Shown: positions 1 through 7,016, counted from the first letter of the stretch. The stretch is DNA of 38,088 bases from Candidatus Aphodovivens avistercoris (GCA_018710945.1 DVIW01000047.1:1-38088); one strand, 5' to 3'. The notes: a model not told the origin generated them from the letters alone. Program-made: numbers and translations.

Positions 1-438
1 GTCGTTGAAGTACGCGGGCACGGTAATGACCGCCTGGGTGACCGGGGCGCCCAGCTGCTTTTCCGCGTCGGCCTTCAGCTTCTGCAGCACCATGGCCGAA
101 ATCTCCTCGGGCGTGTAGTCCTTGCCCTCGATGTTCACCACCGCGCGGCCGTCCTTGCCCTTCTCCACCTTGTAGCTGATGGTCTTGCGCTCTTCGGAGG
201 TCTCGTCGTAGGAGCGGCCGATGAAGCGCTTCACGGACGAAACGGTGTTCTCCGGGTTGGTGACGGCCTGGTTCTTCGCGGCCTTGCCCACCACGCGCTC
301 GCCGTCCTTGCGGAAGCCCTCCACCGACGGGGTGGTGCGGTCGCCTTCCGCGTTAACCAGAATCTCGGGCTCGCTGCCTTCCATGACCGCCATGGCGGAG
401 TTCGTCGTGCCCAGGTCGATACCAAGAATCTTAGCCAT
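1..438 (-). CDS. dnaK: DnaK (Hsp70 chaperone), N-terminal part only
   Basis: ATP-dependent cytosolic chaperone. The first 146 residues are in the window; the rest lies beyond base 1. The reading starts [18 protein letters not shown], the Hsp70 phosphate-1 signature, and runs to the [10 protein letters not shown] block, both diagnostic of DnaK. The start ATG is at 438-436, with an AAGGAG-like purine stretch about 13 bases upstream. The segment FIGRSYDE...KDYTP is longer than the matching part of the second DnaK at the other end of the window, so the two are distinct paralogues. This copy has its own strong promoter and long leader and is probably the housekeeping, stress-regulated gene, expected to be followed by grpE/dnaJ outside the window (inference). 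Identification is firm; only the paralogue role is inferred. Confidence 0.97.
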   Translation of the reverse strand, partial: MAKILGIDLGTTNSAMAVMEGSEPEILVNAEGDRTTPSVEGFRKDGERVVGKAAKNQAVTNPENTVSSVKRFIGRSYDETSEERKTISYKVEKGKDGRAVVNIEGKDYTPEEISAMVLQKLKADAEKQLGAPVTQAVITVPAYFND

Positions 439-500
439 TTCCTGCTTCCTCTCCTTCCAGAGTTCCCGCTTCGCGGCAGCAGTTCAATCGCTTGCGGGGC

Positions 501-536
501 GAGCCGCCCTCCCGCTTCCTTTCGCGGGTGCGGCTC
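501..536 (-). promoter_or_regulatory. Stem-loop in the dnaK 5' leader
   Basis: GAGCCGC (501-507) pairs with GCGGCTC (530-536), and the inner CCCGC (511-515) pairs with GCGGG (524-528), giving a two-part hairpin with an 8-base loop. It lies within the predicted leader, roughly 60-100 bases upstream of the dnaK start. It does not cover the ribosome site, so an mRNA-stability role is more likely than a simple thermometer. Confidence 0.5.
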
Positions 537-557
537 AATCCGTTTTCAACAATTCGG

Positions 558-586
558 ACTATATAATCTAAGTGCCGCACTGTCAA
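558..586 (-). promoter_or_regulatory. Sigma-A type promoter of dnaK
   Basis: On the minus strand a perfect -35 TTGACA (586-581), a 17-base spacer and a -10 TATAGT (563-558) are seen. This predicts a transcript starting near 551 with a leader of about 110 bases before the dnaK ATG at 438. The spacer contains the palindrome AGTGC-C-GCACT (571-581), a possible operator. It resembles neither HAIR nor CIRCE. Confidence 0.8.
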
Positions 587-589
587 GTT

Positions 590-612
590 AGTTACCATTT
601 TGTCATGTAACT
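590..612. promoter_or_regulatory. Inverted repeat upstream of the dnaK promoter
   Basis: AGTTAC (590-595) and GTAACT (607-612) are perfect 6-base inverted arms separated by 11 bases, directly upstream of the dnaK -35 box. The position suits binding of an activator or repressor. No known heat-shock operator (HspR HAIR, HrcA CIRCE) matches, so the regulator is unknown. Confidence 0.4.
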
Positions 613-800
613 TTTCCTAAGCGTCATCTTTACTAATTATGTAGGCGCGCAGGATGGCGAAAACGCTGGGGAAGAGGACGGAGATTGAGGCGCAAAACGG
701 AAGGAGCGGGAAGCCGGGAGCCACGGCGAAGATGACGGCGGAAGCGAAAGGTGGAAGGTGGCCGAAGGCGGCCCGAAACGGCTCGCGATGTTTCGCCGCG

Positions 801-842
801 AAAAAACGAAGAAGGGGCCGCGGTGTTCGCCGCAGCCCCTTC
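801..842 (-). terminator. Rho-independent terminator of the ferredoxin gene
   Basis: On the minus strand GAAGGGGC-GCGG pairs with CCGC-GGCCCCTTC around a short loop, followed by TTCGTTTTTT. It lies about 30 bases past the ferredoxin stop codon. The stretch 613-800 between it and the dnaK promoter holds nothing else I can support. Confidence 0.85.
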
Positions 843-872
843 GCATCCACGATAGATGTCGGAGATGGGAGG

Positions 873-1061
873 TTACTCCTCCACGATCTCGGAGATGGCG
901 CCCATCGGGCACTCCTCCACGCAGTCGCCGCACGCGACGCAGGCTTCCTCGTTCACGACCTCGGCGGCACCGCCGACGACCTCGAGAACCTCCTGCGGGC
1001 ACGCGTCAACGCAGATGCCGCAACCGATGCACTCGTCAGCCTCGATGACAGGATGGGACAT
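873..1061 (-). CDS. 2x[4Fe-4S] ferredoxin
   Basis: Small electron carrier of 62 residues with two cysteine clusters, CIGCGICVDACP and CVACGDCVEECP. Each is a CxxCxxCxxxCP motif binding one [4Fe-4S] cluster, as in clostridial-type 8Fe ferredoxins. The acidic composition is typical of this soluble cytosolic family. The ATG at 1061-1059 is preceded by AAGGAG at suitable spacing, and the following hairpin/T-run terminator makes this a single-gene transcript. Upstream on the same strand is a plausible promoter (TTGCAT, 16 bases, TATCTT). It probably supplies low-potential electrons to anaerobic oxidoreductases. The neighbouring hypE suggests a hydrogenase-capable host, but no hydrogenase subunit is in the window, so its redox partner is unknown. 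Confidence 0.95.
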   Translation of the reverse strand: MSHPVIEADECIGCGICVDACPQEVLEVVGGAAEVVNEEACVACGDCVEECPMGAISEIVEE

Positions 1062-1131
1062 GGCAGATCTCCTTCTCGTCTCTTTAGCCCCCGCATCGCT
1101 TCCGGGGGAGCCCCCATTACTGCATGGACGC

Positions 1132-1159
1132 AAGATACCACGAATCCCCTCCGATGCAA
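1132..1159 (-). promoter_or_regulatory. Probable promoter of the ferredoxin gene
   Basis: Minus strand: TTGCAT (1159-1154), 16-base spacer, TATCTT (1137-1132). A GC-rich hairpin (CCCCCG...CGGGGG, around 1088-1107) lies in the predicted leader before the ribosome site. Confidence 0.5.
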
Positions 1160-1255
1160 GAAATTCGAAACACTCCGCTTGCATTTTACGGAGGACGCGC
1201 ATGATCGGAGGGTGAGCGCGCCGCAGGCGGCGCCGAACGGCTGCTTCGGCTGCAT

Positions 1256-1289
1256 CTGGCGCGCCTGCCGCGTTGGCCGAGCGCGCCAG
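1256..1289. repeat. GC-rich hairpin in the hypE-ferredoxin gap
   Basis: CTGGCGCGC (1256-1264) and GCGCGCCAG (1281-1289) are perfect 9-base inverted arms around a 16-base loop. The hairpin lies about 65 bases past the hypE stop on the minus strand. It lacks a T-run, so it could be a weak or factor-dependent terminator or a 3' stability element. The remainder of 1062-1354 shows no gene. Confidence 0.45.
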
Positions 1290-1354
1290 AAGGAGCGCGT
1301 CAGCCAGCCGCAAGACGGCGAAGCGCCCCGCTGGCCGCAGCCCGCGGCGCCAAC

Positions 1355-2377
1355 TTAGCAGATGCGCGGAAGCTGCTCGCCCACCAGCATGTCCAGGATG
1401 CGCCGGCCGCCGAACGCCGTTTCCAGGAACACCTTCGGGCCGCGCTCGGGCTGCGCGGGCGCCACCTGGCCGATGATGGCCGTGTCGGCGCCGTAGCGGT
1501 TCGCGCGCATCGCCTCAAGCGCCGCCTGGGCTTCGTCGGCGGCCACCACGCACACCATCTTGCCCTCGTTCGCCACCTGCAGCACGTCGTAGCCCAGCAT
1601 GTCGCAGGCACCCTGGACGGCGGGCTTCACCGGGATGGCGTCCTCTTCCACCACGATGTCCACGCCGGCCTGCGCCGCCAGCTCGTTGAGCGTGGAGGCC
1701 AGGCCGCCGCGCGTGGGATCGCGGAAGCAACGCGCGTGGGGCGCGGCCGCCAGCACGTCAGCGATGAGGTGATTCAGCGGCGCGGCGTCGCTTTGCAGGT
1801 CTGCGGAGAAGCCCAGGCCCTCGCGGCAGCTCATGATGGTGATGCCGTGGTCGCCCAGCGTGCCCGACACCAGCACCGCGTCGCCCGGACGGCACTGCGC
1901 GCCGCCCAACTCGATGCCGGCCGGCAGCGCACCCACGCCGCTGGTGTTGATGTAAACGCCGTCGCCGTGGCCGCGGTTCACCACCTTCGTGTCGCCGGTC
2001 ACCAGCGCCACGCCGGCCTCGCGCGCCACCTCGGCCATGGACGCGCAGATGCGCTTGAGGTCCTCGATAGGGAAGCCCTCTTCCAGGATGAACCCGCAGC
2101 TGAGGTACAGCGGGCGGGCGCCGCTGGTGGCCACGTCGTTCACCGTGCCGCACACGGCAAGGCGGCCGATGTCGCCACCGGGGAAGAAGTGCGGCGTCAC
2201 CACGAAGCTGTCGGTGGAGAACGCCAACCGCTCGCCGGGCGCCGGCGCGGGCAGCACCGCCGCGTCGTCGCCGCGCAGCAGCTCGTCGCCCGCGTAGGCG
2301 GCGAAGAACACCTCGTCGATGATGCGCTTCATCATGGTGCCGCCGCTGCCGTGGCCCAGCATCACCGTCGTATCCAT
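1355..2377 (-). CDS. hypE: HypE, [NiFe]-hydrogenase maturation protein
   Basis: 340 residues, normal length for HypE. HypE accepts a carbamoyl group from HypF on its C-terminal cysteine and dehydrates it to the thiocyanate that donates CN ligands to the Fe of [NiFe]-hydrogenases. Visible hallmarks are the N-terminal GHGSGG loop, RGDDAAVL, STDSFVVTPHFFPGGDIG, CGTVNDVATSGARP (AIRS-like ATP-binding fold), VTGDTKVV, SGTLGDHG, DPTRGGLA and the exact C-terminal PRIC tail with reactive Cys340. The ATG at 2377 follows AAGGAACGAT. It lies 36 bases behind nikR and is probably cotranscribed with it, linking nickel sensing to hydrogenase maturation. The other hyp genes are absent here, so the set is split or lies elsewhere in the genome. 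Confidence 0.97.
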   Translation of the reverse strand: MDTTVMLGHGSGGTMMKRIIDEVFFAAYAGDELLRGDDAAVLPAPAPGERLAFSTDSFVVTPHFFPGGDIGRLAVCGTVNDVATSGARPLYLSCGFILEEGFPIEDLKRICASMAEVAREAGVALVTGDTKVVNRGHGDGVYINTSGVGALPAGIELGGAQCRPGDAVLVSGTLGDHGITIMSCREGLGFSADLQSDAAPLNHLIADVLAAAPHARCFRDPTRGGLASTLNELAAQAGVDIVVEEDAIPVKPAVQGACDMLGYDVLQVANEGKMVCVVAADEAQAALEAMRANRYGADTAIIGQVAPAQPERGPKVFLETAFGGRRILDMLVGEQLPRIC

Positions 2378-2413
2378 ATCGTTCCTTTCCTTCGCACGCC
2401 GACCGGTCCGCGC

Positions 2414-2836
2414 CTACAGCTGCGGCTCGGCGGTGGTCATGACCAGGCGCCCGTTGCGCACGCCCTTCGTTCCCAGGATGAGGTTGGCCACCTCCTGCAC
2501 CAGGCCGGTCTCGCCGCGCAGCACGATGACCTCCAAGCAGTTGTGCGGATCCAGGTGCACGTGCATGGAGGACACGATGATGTCGCAGTAGCTGTGCTGG
2601 ATGGTGTGCAGCTTCTCCTGCAGGTCGCTGGCATGGTGGTCGAAGGCGATGGTCAGCGAGCCCACCACCTCCACGCCGGGCGTCGCGCACTCGTCCTCAA
2701 CCAGTGCGTCGCGCACCAGGTCGCGCACCACCTCGCTGCGGTTCTTCGCCAGGCCGCGGCGCGCCACCAGCTGGTCGAAGCGCATCAACAGGCCCTCGGG
2801 CATCGCCACCGAGAACCGCATCAGATCCTGTGCCAT
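2414..2836 (-). CDS. nikR: NikR, nickel-responsive transcription regulator
   Basis: 140 residues, full length. The N-terminal ribbon-helix-helix DNA-binding part (about 1-45; MRFSVAMPEGLLMRFDQL, RSEVVRDLVRDAL) is followed by the ACT-like nickel-binding domain. The four high-affinity square-planar nickel ligands are all present: His81, His92, His94 and Cys100 (H...MHVHLDPHNC). The family represses nickel-uptake genes when nickel is sufficient. The gene sits 19 bases behind a small unknown gene and ahead of hypE, suggesting a three-gene nickel/hydrogenase operon. A GTATGA sequence like an E. coli NikR half-site is seen at 3154-3159 in the promoter region, but no matching second half at the canonical distance. 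Confidence 0.96.
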   Translation of the reverse strand: MAQDLMRFSVAMPEGLLMRFDQLVARRGLAKNRSEVVRDLVRDALVEDECATPGVEVVGSLTIAFDHHASDLQEKLHTIQHSYCDIIVSSMHVHLDPHNCLEVIVLRGETGLVQEVANLILGTKGVRNGRLVMTTAEPQL

Positions 2837-2855
2837 GGGAATCCTGCCGCGCAGG

Positions 2856-3110
2856 CTACACCAGGCTGACCGTCACGTTGGCGGCCGCCTCAGCGTCGTC
2901 CTCCAGCGCGTCGCGCGCCTCGTCCAGCTTGGCGCGCACGTCGTCCAGCAGCGCCTGCGCCTCGTGCAGCTTCTTCGACACGGTGGAGAAACCCGCGTCG
3001 CCGGCGGTGTGCGCCAGGTTGTGCGCCCAGCGGCGCTCCAGCTTCACATGGTCGTCGATCTGCTCGATCATCGTTTCGAACTGCCCGGTGTTGACGCCGT
3101 TCGTGCACAT
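2856..3110 (-). CDS. Small helical protein of unknown function
   Basis: 84 residues, beginning MCTNGVNTGQFETMIEQIDDH and dominated by charged heptad-like helix (SKKLHEAQALLDDVRAKLDEARDALEDDAEAAA), so probably a small coiled-coil or four-helix protein. The start at 3110 is chosen because GGGAGG lies six bases upstream. The frame stays open further upstream but without a comparable ribosome site. It is first in the likely operon with nikR (19-base gap) and hypE, which hints at a link to nickel or hydrogenase biology. No cysteines beyond Cys2 and only a few histidines are seen, so it is not an obvious metal carrier. I do not recognise the family. Confidence 0.75.
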   Translation of the reverse strand: MCTNGVNTGQFETMIEQIDDHVKLERRWAHNLAHTAGDAGFSTVSKKLHEAQALLDDVRAKLDEARDALEDDAEAAANVTVSLV

Positions 3111-3129
3111 AGCGAACCTCCCGTGTCGC

Positions 3130-3160
3130 TTGGATGGCCTTGTCTCGTTTCCTGTATGAT
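3130..3160 (+). promoter_or_regulatory. Possible promoter in the divergent nikR-side gap
   Basis: TTGGAT (3130-3135), 19-base spacer, TATGAT (3155-3160) on the plus strand, reading toward the gene at 3204. The overlapping minus-strand TATCAT (3162-3157) could serve the gene at 3110. GTATGA at 3154-3159 equals one half of the E. coli NikR operator; no partner half-site is found 16 bases away. Confidence 0.35.
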
Positions 3161-3203
3161 AGGGCGCGAGGACGCGGAGAGATCGGACGTTTGCGAGGGC
3201 AGT

Positions 3204-3671
3204 GTGAAAAAATCTGCAAATGGTAACATGTACGACGTTTCCGCACGCGAGGTGCGCGAGCTGTTCGCCGACTACCTGGACGGAGCCGCGCTCCCCCTGG
3301 TGCTGGTGCTGAGCCGGGCGCCCCTGGCGGCAGCGGCGCGCCAGGCGCTGGAAAGCTCTGCGCGCGCTTTGGGATACGGAGAAGATTCCTGTGCGTTCGC
3401 CGTGCTGGAGGCCGACGGCGCCGCGCTGGATGCGAACGCTCTGTTTCTGCTGGTGGAGGGTTTGGACCCGCTGTGCCTGGTGGCGGCCGACGAGGACGCG
3501 GCGCGGCTTTTGGAAGCGGCGTACCGCCAGGAGGTGCCGACGGGGGCGGCAAGCCGTGTGTTCGGGCGGTCGGCCGTGGCGTTCCGCTCCTTCGAGGCGA
3601 TGCTGGGAACGAGCGACGAGAAGCAGCGCGCCTGGGCCCTGCTGAAGAAGCTGTCGAAACGGGGAGAGTAA
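3204..3671 (+). CDS. Protein of unknown function
   Basis: Up to 155 residues. The GTG at 3204 has a GAGGG four bases upstream and is my chosen start; the ATG at 3228 (147 residues) has no visible ribosome site but is possible. The protein is soluble and alanine/leucine rich, with an alternating hydrophobic strand (LPLVLVLSRAP), helices and a C-terminal FRSFEAMLGTSDEKQRAWALLKKL segment, and reads like a compact alpha/beta domain. There is no signal peptide, membrane segment or cysteine motif. It is transcribed away from the nikR operon and closed by a strong hairpin. I cannot assign a family; its position suggests only a possible link to nickel or hydrogenase control. Confidence 0.7.
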   Translation: MKKSANGNMYDVSAREVRELFADYLDGAALPLVLVLSRAPLAAAARQALESSARALGYGEDSCAFAVLEADGAALDANALFLLVEGLDPLCLVAADEDAARLLEAAYRQEVPTGAASRVFGRSAVAFRSFEAMLGTSDEKQRAWALLKKLSKRGE

Positions 3672-3680
3672 CCCCCGCAT

Positions 3681-3713
3681 GACGAAAGGCCGCGGGGGCT
3701 GCGGCCTTTCGTC
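3681..3713 (+). terminator. Strong stem-loop after the 3204 gene
   Basis: GACGAAAGGCCGC (3681-3693) and GCGGCCTTTCGTC (3701-3713) form a perfect 13-base stem around a 7-base loop, ten bases past the stop codon. No T-run follows on either strand, so termination may be inefficient or factor-assisted. Confidence 0.6.
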
Positions 3714-3761
3714 AGACGAGTGAAACGAGGAGAATGGAGACGTTATCTCATCGCGGAATAA

Positions 3762-3790
3762 ATAGTATCCGATTGATTATCCTCTGTCAA
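3762..3790 (-). promoter_or_regulatory. Orphan minus-strand promoter-like sequence
   Basis: TTGACA (3790-3785), exactly 17 bases, TACTAT (3767-3762) in an AT-rich pocket within 3714-3851, a gap that otherwise contains no gene. It points toward the 3681-3713 hairpin and then antisense to the gene at 3204-3671. Confidence 0.5.
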
Positions 3791-3851
3791 GGATATTTTC
3801 TTCCACCTATCGCGTTCCCTCCCTACCCGCAACCCAGTCCTGAAGGCGAGT

Positions 3852-4961
3852 CTAACGCGCAGCGTCGCGAACGCAGGTGACGCAGTGCAGCGAGTCGCCG
3901 GTGCGGTAGAAGTTCATAGAGCGGCATCCGCCGGCACAGCAGGCGGCAACATCGCAGGAGGCGCACGCGCCCTTCAGGTCGGCTGGCGAGAACTTCCTGT
4001 TGTAGGCGAAGGAGCTTTCGTCCTCCCAGATGGAGCGCAGCGTCCGCTGGCGCAGGTTCCCCTCGATGAAGCGCGGGTCGCGCAGCGATTCGCACCCCGT
4101 TACGTTCCCGCAGCTGTCGATGCCCACTACGGACAAGCCCGCCGCGCATCCAGGAAAGCAGCTGCCGGGAAGCAGCCGGATGCGACGCTCGTCGGCGGTG
4201 AAGTAGCCGATGTTGTCGGCGGCCGCCACGAACATGCGGCTGCCCGCCGCGGCAAGGCGCTCATTCGTTCGGACGACGAAGGAGATGATGTCGCGGATCT
4301 GCTGCGGCGTCGGGGTGCGGCAGATACCGGAGGGAGTGCACGGAGCGTCTGCAGCGCCCGCATCAGCGCAGCCACCAGCCCCGTGCCCGGCGCCACCGAT
4401 GGGCGCGTACAGCTGCAGCTGCCACCCGTCGGCGCCTTCCGCCTCCAAGATGGCGCAAAGGGCTTCCAGGTCGGCGCAGTTCGCCTGCGTGAGCGTGGTG
4501 ACGACGGTAGCCGTGTAGCCGCGCCGCTTGAGCTCGCGCAACCCGGCGATGGCCGCGTCGAAGCTGCCCGCCTGGCGCTGGGCATCGTGGGCCTCGCGGC
4601 ATCCGTCGATGGACAGCGCGATGTGACGCACCCCCGATTCCTCGATCTCCCGCCACGAGCGGTCGGTGAAGCACGACCCATTCGTGATGACCGACACGTC
4701 CACGCCGCCATCGACCATCAGCCGCGCAACCTTCTGCCAGCCCGGGAAGAGGAACGCCTCGCCCCCGATGAGCACTACGCGGCGGCAGACCATGTCTGCT
4801 AGCTGGCGCGCCACGTCCAGTGCCTCGTCGAAGGACAGCTCGTTCGGCATCGCGCGGCCCGCGTTCGACCCGCAGTGCGCACACGAGAACGTGCACGCCA
4901 GCGTAAGCTCCCACACGCACGTGTCCAGCCGGTAGGGACAGCGCGCGTTTTCACGACTCAC
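3852..4961 (-). CDS. Radical SAM/SPASM enzyme, probable peptide maturase
   Basis: 369 residues. The N-terminal radical SAM core has the cluster motif C23xxxC27xxC30 (CTFSCAHC), IGGEAF (SAM-binding GGE type) and SVITNGS. The C-terminal SPASM region carries cysteines for auxiliary clusters: C-x-GIDSCGNVTGC, then CASCDVAACCAGGC and a final CVTC. Such enzymes install carbon-carbon, thioether or similar crosslinks in ribosomal peptides, or make formylglycine in sulfatases. No sulfatase is nearby. The gene starts with GTG at 4961, eight bases after the stop of a small zinc-ribbon protein containing a repeated motif, and GGGGGC serves as ribosome site. That arrangement suggests substrate followed by enzyme. 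The substrate assignment is inference; the enzyme family is firm. Confidence 0.92.
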   Translation of the reverse strand: MSRENARCPYRLDTCVWELTLACTFSCAHCGSNAGRAMPNELSFDEALDVARQLADMVCRRVVLIGGEAFLFPGWQKVARLMVDGGVDVSVITNGSCFTDRSWREIEESGVRHIALSIDGCREAHDAQRQAGSFDAAIAGLRELKRRGYTATVVTTLTQANCADLEALCAILEAEGADGWQLQLYAPIGGAGHGAGGCADAGAADAPCTPSGICRTPTPQQIRDIISFVVRTNERLAAAGSRMFVAAADNIGYFTADERRIRLLPGSCFPGCAAGLSVVGIDSCGNVTGCESLRDPRFIEGNLRQRTLRSIWEDESSFAYNRKFSPADLKGACASCDVAACCAGGCRSMNFYRTGDSLHCVTCVRDAAR

Positions 4962-4969
4962 GGCGCCCC

Positions 4970-5359
4970 CTAGCGGAAGAAGTTCTGCGGATACGGCGGG
5001 CGGGCATCGTCATCGTTGCGCGCCCCTTCAGGCTGGTTTCCGCTTTCGCCCGACGCGGCAGCGGACCAATCCGACTCATCGACGCCGTCGCCTTCCTGCG
5101 CCTGTCGCCACATCACGTCGGGCGGCGCATACACGCTGGCCGTGCACGGGAAAACGCTCTGCTCGGGCAGTTCGTCAGCTTCACCGTCTTGCTCGGATGG
5201 CAGCCCCATCATCACATCGAGCGGAGCGTAGACGGGAGCCGGTATCTCTCTGAAATCCACCAACGAGTCCTGCCTCGAATCTACCTCACTCGGAAGACCG
5301 CACCTGCCGCAATACCGGTCGTCCTCACCCATCGGGCTCCCACAATGAACGCAATACAT
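4970..5359 (-). CDS. Zinc-ribbon protein with repeated YAPxDVM motif, candidate radical SAM substrate
   Basis: 129 residues, starting MYCVHCGSPMGEDDRYCGRCG: a zinc ribbon with Cys3, 6, 17 and 20. The rest is acidic, low-complexity and without membrane segments. It contains two near-identical octapeptides, VYAPLDVM (43-50) and VYAPPDVM (76-83), and an aromatic/proline tail PPYPQNFFR at the C-terminus. The ATG at 5359 is supported by AAGGAGGG four bases upstream; the longer open frame has no good ribosome site. It lies directly upstream of the radical SAM/SPASM gene. The zinc ribbon matches those at the N-termini of the proteins at 5538, 15992 and 17901, tying it to the secretion locus. I infer a leader (ribbon) plus repeated core peptide; a plain adaptor protein is the alternative. 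Confidence 0.8.
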   Translation of the reverse strand: MYCVHCGSPMGEDDRYCGRCGLPSEVDSRQDSLVDFREIPAPVYAPLDVMMGLPSEQDGEADELPEQSVFPCTASVYAPPDVMWRQAQEGDGVDESDWSAAASGESGNQPEGARNDDDARPPYPQNFFR

Positions 5360-5471
5360 GACGCCCTCCTTCCGCCGTCTCCCTCTCTGCCGCATGACGC
5401 CGCCCGACGCGCCAAACGCGCCCGGCTTCATGCGCCTGCCACCCTACCTTATTATTACCTTCCCACAGGCA

Positions 5472-5496
5472 CGCAAAGAAGCCCCCGTGCACGGGG
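5472..5496 (-). terminator. Probable terminator after the 5538 gene
   Basis: The perfect palindrome CCCCGTGCACGGGG (5483-5496) is followed on the minus strand by GCTTCTTT, about 40 bases past the stop codon at 5538. The rest of the 5360-5537 gap is AT-containing (TAATAATAA near 5443-5457 on the minus strand) and may carry a weak promoter for the zinc-ribbon/radical SAM pair. Confidence 0.55.
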
Positions 5497-5537
5497 AACG
5501 CCGGGGAAACCCGTAAGAGGAACAGCCCGCCAGCACG

Positions 5538-7016
5538 CTAAGCGGCCTTCGTCATCTTGAACACGTCGTTGCGCCACGCCACCCACAGCTTCATGCCGGT
5601 ACGCGCTTCCGTGTTCACCTGCAGATAGACCGTGCCGTCTTCGTCGGATTTCAGTTCGACGTTGTAGGGAACCGGGTCGCTCCCCTCGTAGATCTGGTAG
5701 AAGTCGTCATCATCGGGATCCAGCGTGATGAGCACGTCGGTCAACTGCACCACCGCATCGCCGTCGGTGCTGTCGGCAGCGTTGTCCAAAGAGGCGTGGC
5801 CATGCACGAGGAACGTCATGTCGACCGTCGCCGTCAGCGAGGTGGAATCGACGCTCTTCACCGTCAGCGACGCCGGGTTGCCGCGGCCTCCGTAGCAGGC
5901 CCCCTCGTCCATGATGGCGTTGTGGTCGGTGCTGACGAACTCGCCCGTCCAGGTTCCCACGAACGCCGAGTAGTCTGCCTGATACGATGCGTCATCGGCC
6001 GCGCACGACGCCACTTCCCAGTCCGAGCCGCTCCAGGCAAACGACGCAGTGAGCGTCCCCGCATAGCCCGCCATGCCCTTCTGCGCCGAAATGCCCAGCG
6101 TCACCGTTCCGCCCGCTTCCGTCGTAGCGTTTTCAATCACCTCGAACGCCACGTTGCTGCCGTAAAGATCCGCCAGGAACACCTCGTCGCCTTCAGCATC
6201 GACAAAGGGGTCTTTGTCGGCAAGCTGCAGAAGCGTCGGGCCGTGCTCAACGACCTTCGCATCGTCAACGCCGCCGATGGGCTCTACCGTTCGGGACGCT
6301 TCTTCCGTCAACGTCTCCTGCCATGCATCATCAACGCGGTAGAACACCACCCGCTGGACCGTGGTGATGCGCAAGCTGCCGTTCTCCAGCACCACCGTCA
6401 CCCGCGCTTCCTTCCCCCGGGGACCGCCAGCGTTTCCGGTCACATCGGAAAGGGAATCGACCGTCGAAGAGACCACGGAAAAGCCCTCGCCGTTGGCCCA
6501 TTCGCTTTGCATTGAGCTGTCCGCCGTAAGAGCGTCCACGTCAAGCGCTGCCAGCACGTCCTCGTCGCTCAAGGACGATGAGGACGCAACGCCAAGCGCC
6601 AACACGACCGCCATGACGATGACGGCCACCGCGGCCACGCTGCCCGCGATGATGGCTGCAAGCTTCCCTTTTGACAGACGACGCGGCCGACCGGAAGAAG
6701 CATCCGAAGAGACGCCGCCTTCAACACCAAGCGCATCGGAAACCCCGCCTGTGCTGAAGGGGATGCCTCCTGAAACCCCGTACGACATTCCGTTGCCAGA
6801 AACCGCCCCGAAGGCTTCTCCAGCTGCGCTTTCCAGCTTCCTGCCGGACGCCTCGCTCCATCCACCATCTGCAGCAGCGCTCATCGGTCCGCCCGCAACG
6901 GACTGCCCACCTTGGACCGCTGGAGCGGACTGCGCAGCACCGCGCAAACTGGCGCCGCAGTTTCCGCAGAACAAAGCATCATCCGCCTGCGACGTCCCAC
7001 ACGAAGGACAGTACAT
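5538..7016 (-). CDS. Zinc-ribbon membrane protein with large extracytoplasmic domain
   Basis: 492 residues. An N-terminal zinc ribbon (Cys3, 6, 17, 20) is followed by a Gly/Ser-rich linker to about 110, a basic stretch RPRRLSKGK and one membrane helix (about 118-144). The roughly 350-residue remainder is rich in beta-strand and Thr/Asp, with repeated units resembling small beta domains (GTWTGEFVSTDHN, YNVELKSDEDGTVYLQVNTEA). Positive charges before the helix predict a cytosolic ribbon and an outside C-terminus. The ATG at 7016 follows AAGGGGG. It is 100 bases behind the FHA gene at 7117 and probably belongs to the same T7SS run. The architecture parallels the proteins at 17901 and 15992. It may be a cell-surface or channel-associated component; exact function unknown. 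Confidence 0.85.
   Translation of the reverse strand: MYCPSCGTSQADDALFCGNCGASLRGAAQSAPAVQGGQSVAGGPMSAAADGGWSEASGRKLESAAGEAFGAVSGNGMSYGVSGGIPFSTGGVSDALGVEGGVSSDASSGRPRRLSKGKLAAIIAGSVAAVAVIVMAVVLALGVASSSSLSDEDVLAALDVDALTADSSMQSEWANGEGFSVVSSTVDSLSDVTGNAGGPRGKEARVTVVLENGSLRITTVQRVVFYRVDDAWQETLTEEASRTVEPIGGVDDAKVVEHGPTLLQLADKDPFVDAEGDEVFLADLYGSNVAFEVIENATTEAGGTVTLGISAQKGMAGYAGTLTASFAWSGSDWEVASCAADDASYQADYSAFVGTWTGEFVSTDHNAIMDEGACYGGRGNPASLTVKSVDSTSLTATVDMTFLVHGHASLDNAADSTDGDAVVQLTDVLITLDPDDDDFYQIYEGSDPVPYNVELKSDEDGTVYLQVNTEARTGMKLWVAWRNDVFKMTKAA

Noticed and set aside
617..850. Open frame between the ferredoxin terminator and dnaK (minus strand, 77 codons)
   Set aside because: It begins downstream of, and overlaps, the clear terminator hairpin; no ribosome site and arginine/phenylalanine-rich noncoding character.
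1736..2869. Long plus-strand frame opposite hypE and nikR
   Set aside because: Shadow of two well-supported minus-strand genes; His/Gln/Ala/Arg-rich composition typical of reversed GC-rich coding DNA.
3154..3181. Canonical NikR operator GTATGA-N16-TCATAC
   Set aside because: Only the first half-site is present (3154-3159); the sequence 16 bases on is GGAGAG.
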